A stretch of 64,000 nucleotides of DNA from UBA4877 sp002399285 (GCA_036771835.1 DAIPGN010000003.1:62001-126000); one strand, 5' to 3'; counted from the first letter of the stretch, positions 17,662 to 26,253 are shown. Made by a program: numbers and translations. Notes: a model not told the origin generated them from the letters alone.

Positions 17662-17690
17662 ATTTTAATATAATTGTTTTGAGTTGTCAA
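17662..17690 (-). promoter_or_regulatory. Sigma-A promoter driving the riboswitch operon
   Basis: On the minus strand a perfect TTGACA (17690-17685), a 17-base spacer and TAAAAT (17667-17662). Transcription would begin near 17655, just before the distal riboswitch. Confidence 0.8.
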
Positions 17691-17759
17691 CAACATTATT
17701 ACTATAATCTTCGTGTAATTATAGACAAGCTGTACCTGCACAAAGGGCAGTTAAACCGG

Positions 17760-17803
17760 CAGAACGTGACAAATCGCGCAACCGCGAGAGTGGCATCGGT
17801 CTG
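17760..17803. repeat. Short copy (44 bp) of the palindromic repeat family
   Basis: CAGAACGTGACAAATCGCG followed by CAACCGCGAGAGTGGCATCGGTCTG: the two arms with the core deleted. It lies in the 5' leader of the 475-residue gene, the only copy here upstream of a plus-strand gene. Confidence 0.7.
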
Positions 17804-17830
17804 CTCTATAAAGTATCGGGAGGAATGCAA

Positions 17831-19258
17831 ATGGATTCGCAGGAATACGATAAACAGCTCAGACAGGCGGGGAACGACGGCAAAAAGATCAAGGACCTGT
17901 TCGATATTATATCCGCCGGCCTTACAGACAACGGCTATGACTTATCCGCCGGCATATCCGCGCTGCGCATGCTCACCTTTTTCTCATCCGTGCCATACGG
18001 CCGCCTTTTTATGTATTGTCCCGGGAAAATGGCCGCCGCCATAATCGACGGCGTGAAATTCATAGGCGGCAATCTCGGCAGGTGCGGCGAGGTGCCGGAG
18101 GAAGAGACAAAAGCCTTTGCCGCCGTTCAAAAAGAACTCATGGATGTGTTGGACGGAATATATTGGGCGGGATCGGACCTGGAAAGCCTGCTCGACCTCT
18201 ATGAACAGGAAAACATCATCAGGAACTCGGAGCAGCTAAAGCCGCTCTATCCCACCGCTCATGATTTCATTGAGGATACCGTAGGTTACCTCTATGACAA
18301 GATGGATCAAAACCAGAGCAGCGCGGAGATAAACAAGACCATAAAGGACCTTGTAATGCTCCTGCCCATGGGCTTTGTAAAAAACGAGTTCCTCTCATAT
18401 GCCGGCGGCACTTTGAGGGAAGCGGTCATGGAAATGCCCACCTCCATAATAGCAAGGATACATGATATAATGGCTAAATTTATTCGGCATGCGGACAATC
18501 CGTACTATGCGGAATTGTTTGACACAGCGGCCAAATACGGTTTGGACAGCAAGCCGGGCAGTCTCACGGACGGCAAGCTGAAAGAAAACACCAGGAGGAT
18601 ACGGGCCTTCATCAGCCGGCTGGACCTTATGAGAGAGATCACAGCTTCCATACTGCTCATGCATGACCTCATCGACGACGGCAGCACCAAGAGCCGTGCC
18701 GCCGTAGACAAATATCTCTACATCAGTGATATCATCGCAAGCTATCTGGATAGTAAAAGAGTCCGGTCCGATGCAAAAGCCACGGTGGATGAGGATACGC
18801 TGAGCAGGCAGATCGAAGCCGTCTCCTTCCTTTTGGATAAAGCCGATACGTTCGCCAAGGCCGGCATAGGGCAGTCCGATATAACCGAATCTGCGCTCGT
18901 GGGCATGCTGTTCACCAGATATGATTCCATGTATGACCGGCTGCACGCAACTCTCTTCAATCTCTTCGAGTATGCCGATTACGATGAGTCGGACCAGCCT
19001 GCGGAGGATGCATATATAGATGAGACCATCGAAGATATCGCCTCCATGATCGAGGATGATCTGAGACTCTTCCCCGCCTTTTTCCGCAGGGAGAGGATGA
19101 GGAACATAATGAACGAGCTTCCGGTGGGCTTCAATGACATCGAGGACGTCCATGAATACATCCACAGGAGCATAGACTCGATAGCCGACGACAGGCTTCT
19201 CTTTTACACCGAGGCTCTGGTATCCTCCCTGCCCGATATGGAGGAAAACGGGCAATAG
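17831..19258 (+). CDS. Uncharacterised 475-residue acidic helical protein
   Basis: I do not recognise this family. The sequence is soluble, has no signal peptide or membrane helix, is rich in Asp/Glu and appears almost entirely alpha-helical; there are no obvious metal-binding clusters or nucleotide motifs. Segments such as HDFIEDTVGYLYDKM, HDLIDDGSTKSRAA and EDVHEYIHRSIDSIADD suggest a helical-repeat scaffold. The ATG at 17831 is 7 bases after GGGAGG; the ATG at 17825 touches that site. It stands alone between the divergent riboswitch operon and the convergent capA-like gene, with a short palindromic repeat in its leader. Confidence 0.75.
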   Translation: MDSQEYDKQLRQAGNDGKKIKDLFDIISAGLTDNGYDLSAGISALRMLTFFSSVPYGRLFMYCPGKMAAAIIDGVKFIGGNLGRCGEVPEEETKAFAAVQKELMDVLDGIYWAGSDLESLLDLYEQENIIRNSEQLKPLYPTAHDFIEDTVGYLYDKMDQNQSSAEINKTIKDLVMLLPMGFVKNEFLSYAGGTLREAVMEMPTSIIARIHDIMAKFIRHADNPYYAELFDTAAKYGLDSKPGSLTDGKLKENTRRIRAFISRLDLMREITASILLMHDLIDDGSTKSRAAVDKYLYISDIIASYLDSKRVRSDAKATVDEDTLSRQIEAVSFLLDKADTFAKAGIGQSDITESALVGMLFTRYDSMYDRLHATLFNLFEYADYDESDQPAEDAYIDETIEDIASMIEDDLRLFPAFFRRERMRNIMNELPVGFNDIEDVHEYIHRSIDSIADDRLLFYTEALVSSLPDMEENGQ

Positions 19259-19268
19259 CAGGATAGCC

Positions 19269-19305
19269 TCGCAGTTCCGCGTTTGCGCGAGAATGTCACG
19301 GTCTG
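19269..19305. repeat. Half copy of the palindromic repeat between convergent genes
   Basis: Only the right arm is present: GTTTGCGCGAGAATGTCACGGTCTG. It lies between the stop codons of two converging genes, 4 bases from the capA-like stop. Confidence 0.6.
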
Positions 19306-19309
19306 AGGC

Positions 19310-20419
19310 TCAGTCCGCGGTAAATTTAATTGACCCGGTATCGCCCTCGACCGAGACGTCTGCGCCCAGCTCCTGCGAAAGATCCTTCAGCCTTCCCAAT
19401 ATCTCTTTGGCTCTGTCGCCCGCCGCCGGTACCGGGCTCACCTTGTCCACTATGACAAGAGGCGTTATCACGGCTTCATCCAGTCCGCAACCGGTGAATT
19501 TTAAATTCAATACGATGCTCTCCTGGTTTTCCCTGTCGTTTTGATCGAACACGAAGTTGCCCATGCTGTAGGCTATGAGACGTCCCTTATAGACCTCCAT
19601 GCCCTGCAGTATGTGGGGATGGCTCCCTATGACCGCATCGGCCCCGGCATCTATCATATCATGGGCCATACCTATCTGGTCCTTCGTGACCACGGTGCTG
19701 TCTTCCGTACCCCAGTGCGGCATCACAATGACCACATCCGCCGTCTCCTTAGCCTTGGCAATGTCCTCCTTTACCATGTCCATGTCCAGGGGAGCCGTGC
19801 CGCACCGGTCCTCGAGGGCTCCTGCCGATCTTCCGTTCTTGGTCCATCGGATGTTATAAAACTGGTCATAGGAAAGCACCGTCGTCTTTATGCCGTTCAC
19901 GTCCTTTGTATATGCGGTCCTGGCCTGGCCTATATCGTCTCCCGCTCCCATATAGGATATTCCGTTTTCCCTCAGTACGTCCATGGTGTCCTTAAGCGCG
20001 TCTCCCCCGTAGTCCATCGTATGATTGTTGGCCAGGGACAGCGCGTCGAATCCAAGGTATGTCAGCGTACGCACAGCCTCCGGCCTGGCCCTGAGGCAGA
20101 TGCCCTTCCCCTCCGTTTCCTTTCCCCGGTCGGACAAGACGCATTCCAGATTGCCTATGGCAAGATCGGCGTCTAAATAGGGCTTGATACTATCAAACGG
20201 CTTTGTATAGCCCTCCTTTTTCAGCTTCATGCCCACGCCCCTGCCTATCATTATGTCTCCCACCGCGGCTATCTTCATTTGTCTCTCCTGCCGCGCCGGA
20301 GTCACGGTCTCCTCCCGGTCATGCGCCTTGTCCGGAACGACGCTCTCCATTGCGGGAGCGGCGCATCCGCCGCTCAATAATAGGATCAAGATCAAGCAAA
20401 TCATCATATATCTCTTCAT
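19310..20419 (-). CDS. CapA-family metallophosphatase-like lipoprotein
   Basis: A 369-residue exported lipoprotein (signal helix then lipobox LSGGC) with the PGA_cap domain. Landmarks are GDIMIGRGV, GNLE, LANNHTMDYG, PHWGTE, GSHPHILQG and SMGNFVFDQ, which supply the metal-binding residues of the calcineurin-like fold. CapA proteins act in poly-gamma-glutamate capsule synthesis, but many lone copies such as this one have no capB/capC neighbours and an unknown role in the envelope. The promoter is so close that the ATG at 20419 would be nearly leaderless; the ATG at 20407 is an alternative start. Confidence 0.85.
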   Translation of the reverse strand: MKRYMMICLILILLLSGGCAAPAMESVVPDKAHDREETVTPARQERQMKIAAVGDIMIGRGVGMKLKKEGYTKPFDSIKPYLDADLAIGNLECVLSDRGKETEGKGICLRARPEAVRTLTYLGFDALSLANNHTMDYGGDALKDTMDVLRENGISYMGAGDDIGQARTAYTKDVNGIKTTVLSYDQFYNIRWTKNGRSAGALEDRCGTAPLDMDMVKEDIAKAKETADVVIVMPHWGTEDSTVVTKDQIGMAHDMIDAGADAVIGSHPHILQGMEVYKGRLIAYSMGNFVFDQNDRENQESIVLNLKFTGCGLDEAVITPLVIVDKVSPVPAAGDRAKEILGRLKDLSQELGADVSVEGDTGSIKFTAD

Positions 20420-20425
20420 GCTTTC

Positions 20426-20453
20426 ATTATAACATTTCCAGTCTTTACAGCAA
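20426..20453 (-). promoter_or_regulatory. Promoter of the capA-like gene
   Basis: On the minus strand TTGCTG (20453-20448), 16 bases, TATAAT (20431-20426). The predicted start of transcription is at or next to the start codon at 20419. Confidence 0.55.
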
Positions 20454-20472
20454 TATAAAATTAAATTACACT
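20444..20472 (+). promoter_or_regulatory. Promoter of the DUF2148 gene, divergent and overlapping
   Basis: TTTACA (20444-20449), 17 bases, TACACT (20467-20472). Its -35 overlaps the -35 of the opposite capA promoter, so the two may compete. Confidence 0.45.
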
Positions 20473-20494
20473 TATGGTAAGGAGGGATGTTTCA

Positions 20495-21022
20495 ATGGAT
20501 ATCATGGAAACGGCCGCGGGGCTGATGGAGCTTTCGGCAAGGACGGCGCCCAAGGCCTGCGGCATGGACTATGTTGGATCAAGGATAATCACGGGGGATA
20601 TGCTGAACGGCCTTGCCGATAAAATGGCGGACGCCGCCGGTTGGGGCGGAAAGGACTTTTTCGCCAGAGACGGAGAGACCGTAAGGAATTCATCCGCGGT
20701 ACTTCTGCTTTCGCTGAAACAGCCTAAAGACGCCGGTCTGAACTGCGGCGCGTGCGGCTATGAAGACTGCGCAGAATTCCGTACGGCAGGCAAACACGCC
20801 GGCCCGGAATTTGACGGCCCGATATGCGCATGGAGACTGATAGACCTGGGAATAGCCCTGGGCTCGGCGGCGAAGACGGCCGGCCTGCTGAATGCGGATA
20901 ACCGCATCATGTACAGCGTCGGGGTCGCCGCTAAAAAGATGGGGCTCATAGAGGGAGATATCGTGGTGGCGATACCCATATCCGCCGCAGGGAAAAATAT
21001 ATACTTCGACAGAAAGAGCTGA
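20495..21022 (+). CDS. DUF2148 ferredoxin-like domain protein
   Basis: A 175-residue protein of the DUF2148/COG4739 family, described as containing a ferredoxin-like domain. Cysteines lie in KACGMDY, LNCGACGYEDC and PICAWR, a spacing suited to an iron-sulfur cluster. No enzyme activity is established for the family. AAGGAGGG precedes the ATG at 20495 by 8 bases; the earlier in-frame ATG at 20474 lies upstream of that site. It is followed after about 36 bases by the small NTP pyrophosphohydrolase gene on the same strand. Confidence 0.85.
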   Translation: MDIMETAAGLMELSARTAPKACGMDYVGSRIITGDMLNGLADKMADAAGWGGKDFFARDGETVRNSSAVLLLSLKQPKDAGLNCGACGYEDCAEFRTAGKHAGPEFDGPICAWRLIDLGIALGSAAKTAGLLNADNRIMYSVGVAAKKMGLIEGDIVVAIPISAAGKNIYFDRKS

Positions 21023-21058
21023 TCATTACAAGCGATTTTAATAAAAGAAGGTATGAGA

Positions 21059-21370
21059 GTGCCCACATATAATAAACTTGTAAGAGATAGGATACCGGAA
21101 ATAATCAAAGAGTCCGGCAGGCAATGCAGGGTGACCGTTTTGAAGGATCGGGATTATCTCGCCGCCCTGAACGATAAGCTCACGGAAGAACTTGAAGAAT
21201 ATTATAAGGACGGCGATTTGGCCGAACTGGCGGACCTAACGGAGGTCATATATGCCATCATCAAATACAGCGGGAAGAGCATGGATGAATTTGAAAGGAT
21301 GCGGACCGAAAAGAAGACAGAGCGGGGAGGTTTTGACAAGGGCCTATTTTTAATAGACGTTACAGAATAG
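21059..21370 (+). CDS. MazG-like NTP pyrophosphohydrolase (house-cleaning)
   Basis: A 103-residue all-alpha protein of the phosphoribosyl-ATP pyrophosphatase-like group. YNKLVRDRIPEII is the family signature at the N-terminus and EELEEY...ELADLTEVIYAI carries the acidic metal-binding residues (EExxE...ExxD). Such proteins are thought to hydrolyse non-standard nucleotides. I choose the GTG at 21059 because AGAAGG is 7 bases before it and homologues start at PTYNKLV; the ATG at 21053 is directly against that site. Confidence 0.85.
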   Translation: MPTYNKLVRDRIPEIIKESGRQCRVTVLKDRDYLAALNDKLTEELEEYYKDGDLAELADLTEVIYAIIKYSGKSMDEFERMRTEKKTERGGFDKGLFLIDVTE

Positions 21371-21381
21371 CGCATCTACAG

Positions 21382-21430
21382 ATAAAGGACCGCCCCCAGT
21401 CAGTAAAACCGGCCGGGCAGCGGCTCTTTT
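21382..21430 (+). terminator. Probable terminator after the MazG-like gene
   Basis: CCGC and CCC pair with GGG and GCGG (a CA bulge between) around CAGTCAGTAAAACCGG, followed by TCTTTTCTTTT. Weaker than the others in the window. Confidence 0.45.
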
Positions 21431-21433
21431 CTT

Positions 21434-22339
21434 TTATATCCCCTCCAGATCAAAGTCGGGCACATATTCGTCGGAGGCGGAGTCCATCTCCTGTATATAT
21501 CCGTTTTCCAGGCCGATGTTGAAGAAGTAATCCACTATGGACTTGTACTCCTTTTCCGTTACCCTCTTATTCAGATCGGGTATTTCCCTCGCTTTGAAGA
21601 GCGGCACATACTGGCACATTATGCTGACGTACACCCCTATGGGCAGATTATGCCTTATCCAGTCCAATATCAGCTTGGAGTCCTCCAGCCGGCCGGGCAT
21701 CATGAGATGTCTTATAATGAGGCCCTTCTCAATGATCCCGTCATCGTCAAGGACTACTTCGCCCGTCTGTCTGAACATCTCCATGATGGCTGCGGTCGCC
21801 GTGTCAAAGTAGTGCGGCGCAGACGAGTATGCGAATGCCATTTTATCATCGAAATACTTGAGGTCGGGCAGGTATACGTCCACCAGCCCGTCCAACAGCT
21901 TCAGGGCTTCCACGGTCTCGTAGGAATTGGTGTTGTAGACCACGGGTACGGCCAGGCCGTTTTCCCTGGCGGCCGCGATAGCCCCGGCGACCTGAGGTAT
22001 ATATATGGTGGCGGTCACCAGATTTATATTGTGCACGCCCTCGTCCTGCAGATTTAGAAATATACCGGCCAGCTGCTCCGTCGTCACTTCTTTGCCGAAG
22101 TCCTCCTGGCTTATCTTATAGTTCTGGCAGAACTTGCATCTCAGATTGCACCGCGAAAAGAAGACCGTGCCGGACCCCCTGGTCCCGCTTATGCAGGGTT
22201 CCTCCCACAGATGCGGATATGCCTTGGCCAGCTTTATTTTATCGTCCGCCCTGCACACCCCCGTCTCGCCCTTTGTCCTGTCCACCCCGCAGTCCCGGGG
22301 GCAGATGCGGCAGTTTCTGAGCATTTCCTGTCCCGTCAT
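21434..22339 (-). CDS. PflX-like radical SAM protein
   Basis: A 301-residue radical SAM enzyme of COG1313, often labelled putative pyruvate formate-lyase activating enzyme. The SAM cluster motif is CNLRCKFC, and an N-terminal Cys group (CRICPRDCGVDR, then GVCRA) could bind a second cluster. Other conserved pieces are NTNSYET and VYLPDLKY. No glycyl-radical enzyme is nearby, so its target is unknown. The ATG overlaps the stop of the acetyltransferase (ATGA), so the two are co-translated. Confidence 0.87.
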   Translation of the reverse strand: MTGQEMLRNCRICPRDCGVDRTKGETGVCRADDKIKLAKAYPHLWEEPCISGTRGSGTVFFSRCNLRCKFCQNYKISQEDFGKEVTTEQLAGIFLNLQDEGVHNINLVTATIYIPQVAGAIAAARENGLAVPVVYNTNSYETVEALKLLDGLVDVYLPDLKYFDDKMAFAYSSAPHYFDTATAAIMEMFRQTGEVVLDDDGIIEKGLIIRHLMMPGRLEDSKLILDWIRHNLPIGVYVSIMCQYVPLFKAREIPDLNKRVTEKEYKSIVDYFFNIGLENGYIQEMDSASDEYVPDFDLEGI

Positions 22340-22869
22340 TTCGCTTTAAACTCCTCCCTGAGTATACCCATAACATACAGATTGATATATCTGCCGTGCT
22401 TATATACGGCCTCTCTTATAAAGCCTTCTTTTTTAAAACCGCACTTCTCATAGCACCTTATCGCCCTCTCGTTAAAGTCATAGACGTCAAGGGTCACCCT
22501 GTGCAGATTCATTTCATTGAACAAAAAATCGAGCAGCAGCCCGATAGCCTCCGTACCAAGACCTCTGTTCAAATTCTCCTCATTTCCTATGCCTAAAGCT
22601 ATTTCACAGTTTCTGTTTTTCCAGTCGACGCTGTGGTAAGAGATATTGCCTATATACTCTCCGCCGTCATTCAATAATATGGCAAACTCACCGGACTTGC
22701 TTGTATCCCTCTCCTTCTGAGCTCTTTCCCTTACCGATTCCACCGTGACGGGATAAGGGATACCCGGTATCTTATAATCCCTGGCAGTCTCGCTGTTCCT
22801 TAGGTCGGCAAACTTTTGAAAATATTCCTCGGTAAAAGGTACGAGTTCTATCCTATCTCCCTTAAGCAC
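22336..22869 (-). CDS. GNAT N-acetyltransferase, RimJ/RimL type
   Basis: A 177-residue acetyl-CoA-dependent N-acetyltransferase. The acetyl-CoA loop is LNRGLGTEAIGLLLDF, followed by RVTLDVYDFNERAIRCYEKCGF, typical of the RimJ/RimL/SpeG group. The substrate (ribosomal protein N-terminus, polyamine or small molecule) cannot be told. A GTG start at 22869 follows GGGGTGAGC. A TATAAT at 22907-22902 on the minus strand may be the -10 of its promoter. Confidence 0.85.
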   Translation of the reverse strand: MLKGDRIELVPFTEEYFQKFADLRNSETARDYKIPGIPYPVTVESVRERAQKERDTSKSGEFAILLNDGGEYIGNISYHSVDWKNRNCEIALGIGNEENLNRGLGTEAIGLLLDFLFNEMNLHRVTLDVYDFNERAIRCYEKCGFKKEGFIREAVYKHGRYINLYVMGILREEFKAK

Positions 22870-22999
22870 GAAAGCTCACCCCTTCGTAGATTTTATATAA
22901 AATTATAGCATATTGGGCGATTATATTCATAACAAATAACATATCCTTTACAAATACGATTTTTTTATATAACATAACCGGTAGGAGGATGGGTTTAAG

Positions 23000-23482
23000 A
23001 TGTCAAATGAAATCTACATAACCAAGACATACATAACGGACAAGGAACCGAACACATGGCAGGGAACCATAGACTATGAGGATAAGAAAAACATAGCCGT
23101 TAAAACCACATGGATAGATGATTATGACCTGGGTCTCTTTAAAATATATGCAGATGATGAGGGAACGGAGGCCTATTTCACCGACAGGATGTATAACATT
23201 CTGATAATATTCCACGGCGGCAAGATCGCCGGCTATTACGTCAATATGGCCGGGCTGCCGCACAGATGTGATGACCGGCTGGAATTTACCGATTATGCCA
23301 TAGACATATGCATTTCGCCCGACGGCAGATATAAGATAACCGACTTGGACGAGTATGATGCTTATAAATACAGGATAGATGCTGCGGAACGGAGGAAAAT
23401 GTTGTCTGAACTTAGAGAAATAAAAAGATCCCTCGACAAAAAAGGGATCGAATATATAAGCCAAATGTTGTATTTTATATGA
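23000..23482 (+). CDS. DUF402 family protein (nucleoside phosphatase-like)
   Basis: A 160-residue single-domain DUF402 protein. The diagnostic stretch is DYAIDICISPDGRYKITDLDEYD, with clustered acidic residues that bind divalent metal in the characterised nucleoside di/triphosphatase relatives. Substrate here is not shown. AGGAGG is 11 bases before the ATG. It converges on the DUF445 gene with the two coding ends overlapping by 8 bases and no terminator between. Confidence 0.82.
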   Translation: MSNEIYITKTYITDKEPNTWQGTIDYEDKKNIAVKTTWIDDYDLGLFKIYADDEGTEAYFTDRMYNILIIFHGGKIAGYYVNMAGLPHRCDDRLEFTDYAIDICISPDGRYKITDLDEYDAYKYRIDAAERRKMLSELREIKRSLDKKGIEYISQMLYFI

Positions 23483-24077
23483 TCTGGACCAGCACGCCTT
23501 CGGCCAGGCCTATGACAAGCCCCAGTACGCCGCCCACTATTTCTATCGCCTTGAGTTCTTTGCCTGCGGCGTACACTACCAGCTTTTCAAGCTTTGCCAC
23601 ATCAAATCCGTTTATCTTGTCCTCAACTATCTTCTTTATATTCATCCGCTGGTTTAGCTGTTCCATCACCTGTCCGGAGTCATTTTTAATAAAATTCGTG
23701 ATCTCATCCTCGACGGTCCTCTTTATATAGTCGGATATCTTGTCCCTCAACATGCCCGGTATATATGAAGGTATCTTTTTCTTTATTATCCCGTCAAGTT
23801 TGCCGTCCAACTCGGACAGCATTTTATTCTTGTCGTCGTCCCCCATGATGTTTGCGACTATATCATCTATGGAAATAAGTTCTTTCGCTATGATATCTCC
23901 CAGACTGGAAGATATCTCATCCCGCCGGCTCGGTATCAGGCCCTGTACCTTGACGTTCAGCAGCGGTATCCTTATCGGTTCATAGGGTCTAAAGAGCATC
24001 ATGATGGCAATGTAATTCGTAAGCCAGCCTATCACGGCGCCTACCACGGACGAAATGACAATGTCCAATATATCCAA
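23475..24077 (-). CDS. DUF445 membrane protein
   Basis: About 200 residues with membrane helices at both ends (IVISSVVGAVIGWLTNYIAI and GGVLGLVIGLAEGVLVQII) around a soluble helical middle. The motif GWLTNYIAIMMLFRP is the DUF445/YheB signature. Function unknown; Bacillus YheB is linked to spores. The start is uncertain: the open frame begins at a GTG at 24086, but TGAGGTG lies 6 bases before a TTG at 24077, which I prefer. Confidence 0.82.
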   Translation of the reverse strand: MDILDIVISSVVGAVIGWLTNYIAIMMLFRPYEPIRIPLLNVKVQGLIPSRRDEISSSLGDIIAKELISIDDIVANIMGDDDKNKMLSELDGKLDGIIKKKIPSYIPGMLRDKISDYIKRTVEDEITNFIKNDSGQVMEQLNQRMNIKKIVEDKINGFDVAKLEKLVVYAAGKELKAIEIVGGVLGLVIGLAEGVLVQII

Positions 24078-24116
24078 CCGCAACACCTCAGCAAGAGTAT
24101 ATCACCTTTTATATAC

Positions 24117-25046
24117 CTATTCCATGGCAAAATTATACACCAGAGATGCCGCGCCTATTATGCCTATATCGCCGCCCAGCTTCGCCCTAACCACTTTCAC
24201 GGCCCGCGAATTGGTGGGCAGCGCCCGCTCTGCGATCACCTTCATCATCCCGTCATAGTACATGTCCCATGCCTGGGAAACGCCGCCGCCTATGGCTATC
24301 ATGCCGGGGTTGAAGGAATTTATCACATTGGCCAGGCCTATTCCCAGGTACATCGCCTCGTCGTCTACCAGCCGGACTGCGAGGGCGTCGCCCTTGCGGG
24401 CGGCATCGAACACATCCTCCGCCCTTATCTCCCCGCATCCCGACAGTCCCGAATCATCCCCCGCCAAAAGCGCCTCCCTGGCGAACCTGGCCAGCGCCGT
24501 GCCCGACGCCATAGCCTCAAAACAGCCGTAGTTGCCACAGCCGCACCTCGGCCCCCTGTAGTCGATGGTGGCGTGTCCAATCTCCAGGGCATTGGAATTC
24601 TCCCCCTGATAAAACCTGCCGTTCAGCACCGCTCCGCCCCCTATGCCGGTACTCACCGTCATATATATGAAGTTGGATTCCCCCCTACCCGAACCGAACA
24701 GCCACTCCCCCAAAGCCGCCACATTGGCATCGTTATTCAAAAATACGTCCGTTCCGTATCTGTCCTTCAATGTATCGGCAAGAGGAACGTCTCTCCACAG
24801 AGGAAGATTGGGAGGACACACCACTACGCCCTTCCCAGAGTCTATCGGCCCGGGGGAGCCTATCCCTATTCCCTTTATATCGCCGGCCCCGGTCAAAATA
24901 TCGTCTATGGACTTCATCATCCCCTCTATGGTCGTTTCGGGATCTCCGGTGGGAAATATTTCCCTGGAAATCACCTTTCCCCCTGCATCCACCAAACCTA
25001 CGGCCGTTTTCGTGCCGCCAAGGTCTATACCCACGGCATAGCCCAT
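24117..25046 (-). CDS. ROK-family sugar kinase (glucokinase-like)
   Basis: A 309-residue ROK kinase. ATP-binding motif DLGGTKT at 8-14, catalytic Asp in NNDANVAALGE, the EIGH motif and the zinc site CGCGNYGCFE. No N-terminal helix-turn-helix, so a kinase rather than a repressor. It lies downstream of the sugar ABC transporter genes, so it probably phosphorylates the imported sugar. GGGGTG precedes the ATG. A palindromic repeat copy separates it from the binding-protein gene. Confidence 0.92.
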   Translation of the reverse strand: MGYAVGIDLGGTKTAVGLVDAGGKVISREIFPTGDPETTIEGMMKSIDDILTGAGDIKGIGIGSPGPIDSGKGVVVCPPNLPLWRDVPLADTLKDRYGTDVFLNNDANVAALGEWLFGSGRGESNFIYMTVSTGIGGGAVLNGRFYQGENSNALEIGHATIDYRGPRCGCGNYGCFEAMASGTALARFAREALLAGDDSGLSGCGEIRAEDVFDAARKGDALAVRLVDDEAMYLGIGLANVINSFNPGMIAIGGGVSQAWDMYYDGMMKVIAERALPTNSRAVKVVRAKLGGDIGIIGAASLVYNFAME

Positions 25047-25076
25047 ATAAAATCACCCCGCACATTGTTATTGTTT

Positions 25077-25158
25077 CAGACCGTGCCATTCTCGCGCAAT
25101 CGCAAAATTGCTGTGCGATTTTGCTTGCTGCGTTGGCTGCACGATTTGTCACGGCCTG
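25077..25158. repeat. Palindromic repeat copy (82 bp), reversed orientation
   Basis: Reads CAGACCGTGCC...CACGATTTGTCACGGCCTG, the reverse of the copies at 51580 and 60328, with the CATAC/GTATG core missing. Contains an AAAATTGCTGTGCGATTTTG hairpin. It lies between the binding-protein and kinase genes. Confidence 0.78.
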
Positions 25159-25212
25159 CTAGTTTTGCCTATAATCTATAATTATATTATACCGCATATA
25201 TCAGACCGGCGA

Positions 25213-25261
25213 TAAAAAATACGGCAACAACGTGAGATGCCGGCAAAATCGCCGGCATCTC
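25213..25261 (-). terminator. Stable hairpin after the sugar-binding protein gene
   Basis: On the minus strand GAGATGCCGGC-GATTTT-GCCGGCATCTC is a perfect 11-pair stem 23 bases after the stop; the nearest T tract is about 12 bases beyond it. It may be a leaky terminator or protect the binding-protein mRNA from 3' decay. Confidence 0.55.
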
Positions 25262-25284
25262 AAACCGATTACGTTAAATTCAGC

Positions 25285-26253
25285 TCACTCGACACTGTCA
25301 ACGTTGTCTTTGGTAATGACTGATGCGCCCGTGTCCACGTTGGGATTGTCTATCTTCTCGCCCTTTATGGCTTTGACCGCAGCCTTTACTCCCTCATACC
25401 CCATCACGTCGGGATTCTGCACTATGGTGCAGTATACCCATCCCTCTTTGATAAGGGAAAGCACCGCATCGGATTTATCAAATCCTACTCCGACCAGGTC
25501 CTTCTTGCCGGACGCCTTTATGGCATTGCCCAGGCCCACGGAGGAACCCTCATTGGCGCCGAAAACTCCGATCACTCCATCGGTTATGTAGTTATCGGCT
25601 ATGTCCTGGCTCTTTACAGGATCACCGTCGCCATACTGTGTGGGAAGTACGGTATATCCCTTGGGTTCTACCACTTCTCTGAAGCCCTTTTCCCGCGCAA
25701 CGGTCGACGCCGTCGCTGAGTTTACGCTTACGACGCCGATCTTGCCGCTGCTTATCCCTGCTGCATCCAATGCTTTCAGCATCTGCTCGCCCGCCGTTTT
25801 GCCCGCGGCCAGGTTATCGGTAGCGAATGTGGCATATGCCTCGGTGTTTGCCGGCGAATCCACATAGACTATCTTTACGCCGCTGGATTTTGCCTCTTCC
25901 AGTGCGGCGACCACAGCGTCCGGTCCATTTGCCGCGATGAGGATCGCGTCGGCGCCGTCCGCTACCGCATTGTTTACACGCTCAATCTGCTGAGCGTCGT
26001 CCTTCTTGTCGGGCGCCATCCACTTGTAATCGATATTGCCGATCTCATCCACGGCTTTTTTAGCGCCCTTGTCGACTGAGACCCAGTGTCTGTCCATACT
26101 GTCCATGGTTATAAGCACTATCTTATACTTTTCCGCAGATTTTGACGAGTCCTGTGAAGCGTCCGTACTTCCGGAGCTGCCCGAGCTGCCGCATCCGGCC
26201 ACAAGCCCGGTCACCAGCATCAGGCACAGTAAGACCGTGAAAAACTTCTTCAT
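25285..26253 (-). CDS. Sugar ABC transporter substrate-binding lipoprotein (RbsB type)
   Basis: A 322-residue extracellular binding protein with a signal peptide and lipobox VAGC, then a Ser/Gly-rich linker (SSGSSGSTDAS) and a periplasmic-binding-protein type 1 fold (ITMDSMDRHW, ADAILIAANGPDAV, YVDSPANT, GVFGANEGSS). Substrate is a sugar or polyol, not identifiable by eye. GGGAGGGG is 6 bases before the ATG at 26253; the ATG at 26268 overlaps that site. Repeat copies lie on both sides of the gene, which would let it be expressed above the permease. Confidence 0.92.
   Translation of the reverse strand: MKKFFTVLLCLMLVTGLVAGCGSSGSSGSTDASQDSSKSAEKYKIVLITMDSMDRHWVSVDKGAKKAVDEIGNIDYKWMAPDKKDDAQQIERVNNAVADGADAILIAANGPDAVVAALEEAKSSGVKIVYVDSPANTEAYATFATDNLAAGKTAGEQMLKALDAAGISSGKIGVVSVNSATASTVAREKGFREVVEPKGYTVLPTQYGDGDPVKSQDIADNYITDGVIGVFGANEGSSVGLGNAIKASGKKDLVGVGFDKSDAVLSLIKEGWVYCTIVQNPDVMGYEGVKAAVKAIKGEKIDNPNVDTGASVITKDNVDSVE

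Noticed and set aside
23003..23464. 153-codon minus-strand open frame antisense to the DUF402 gene
   Set aside because: Shadow of a conserved gene; no ribosome site and no recognisable domain.
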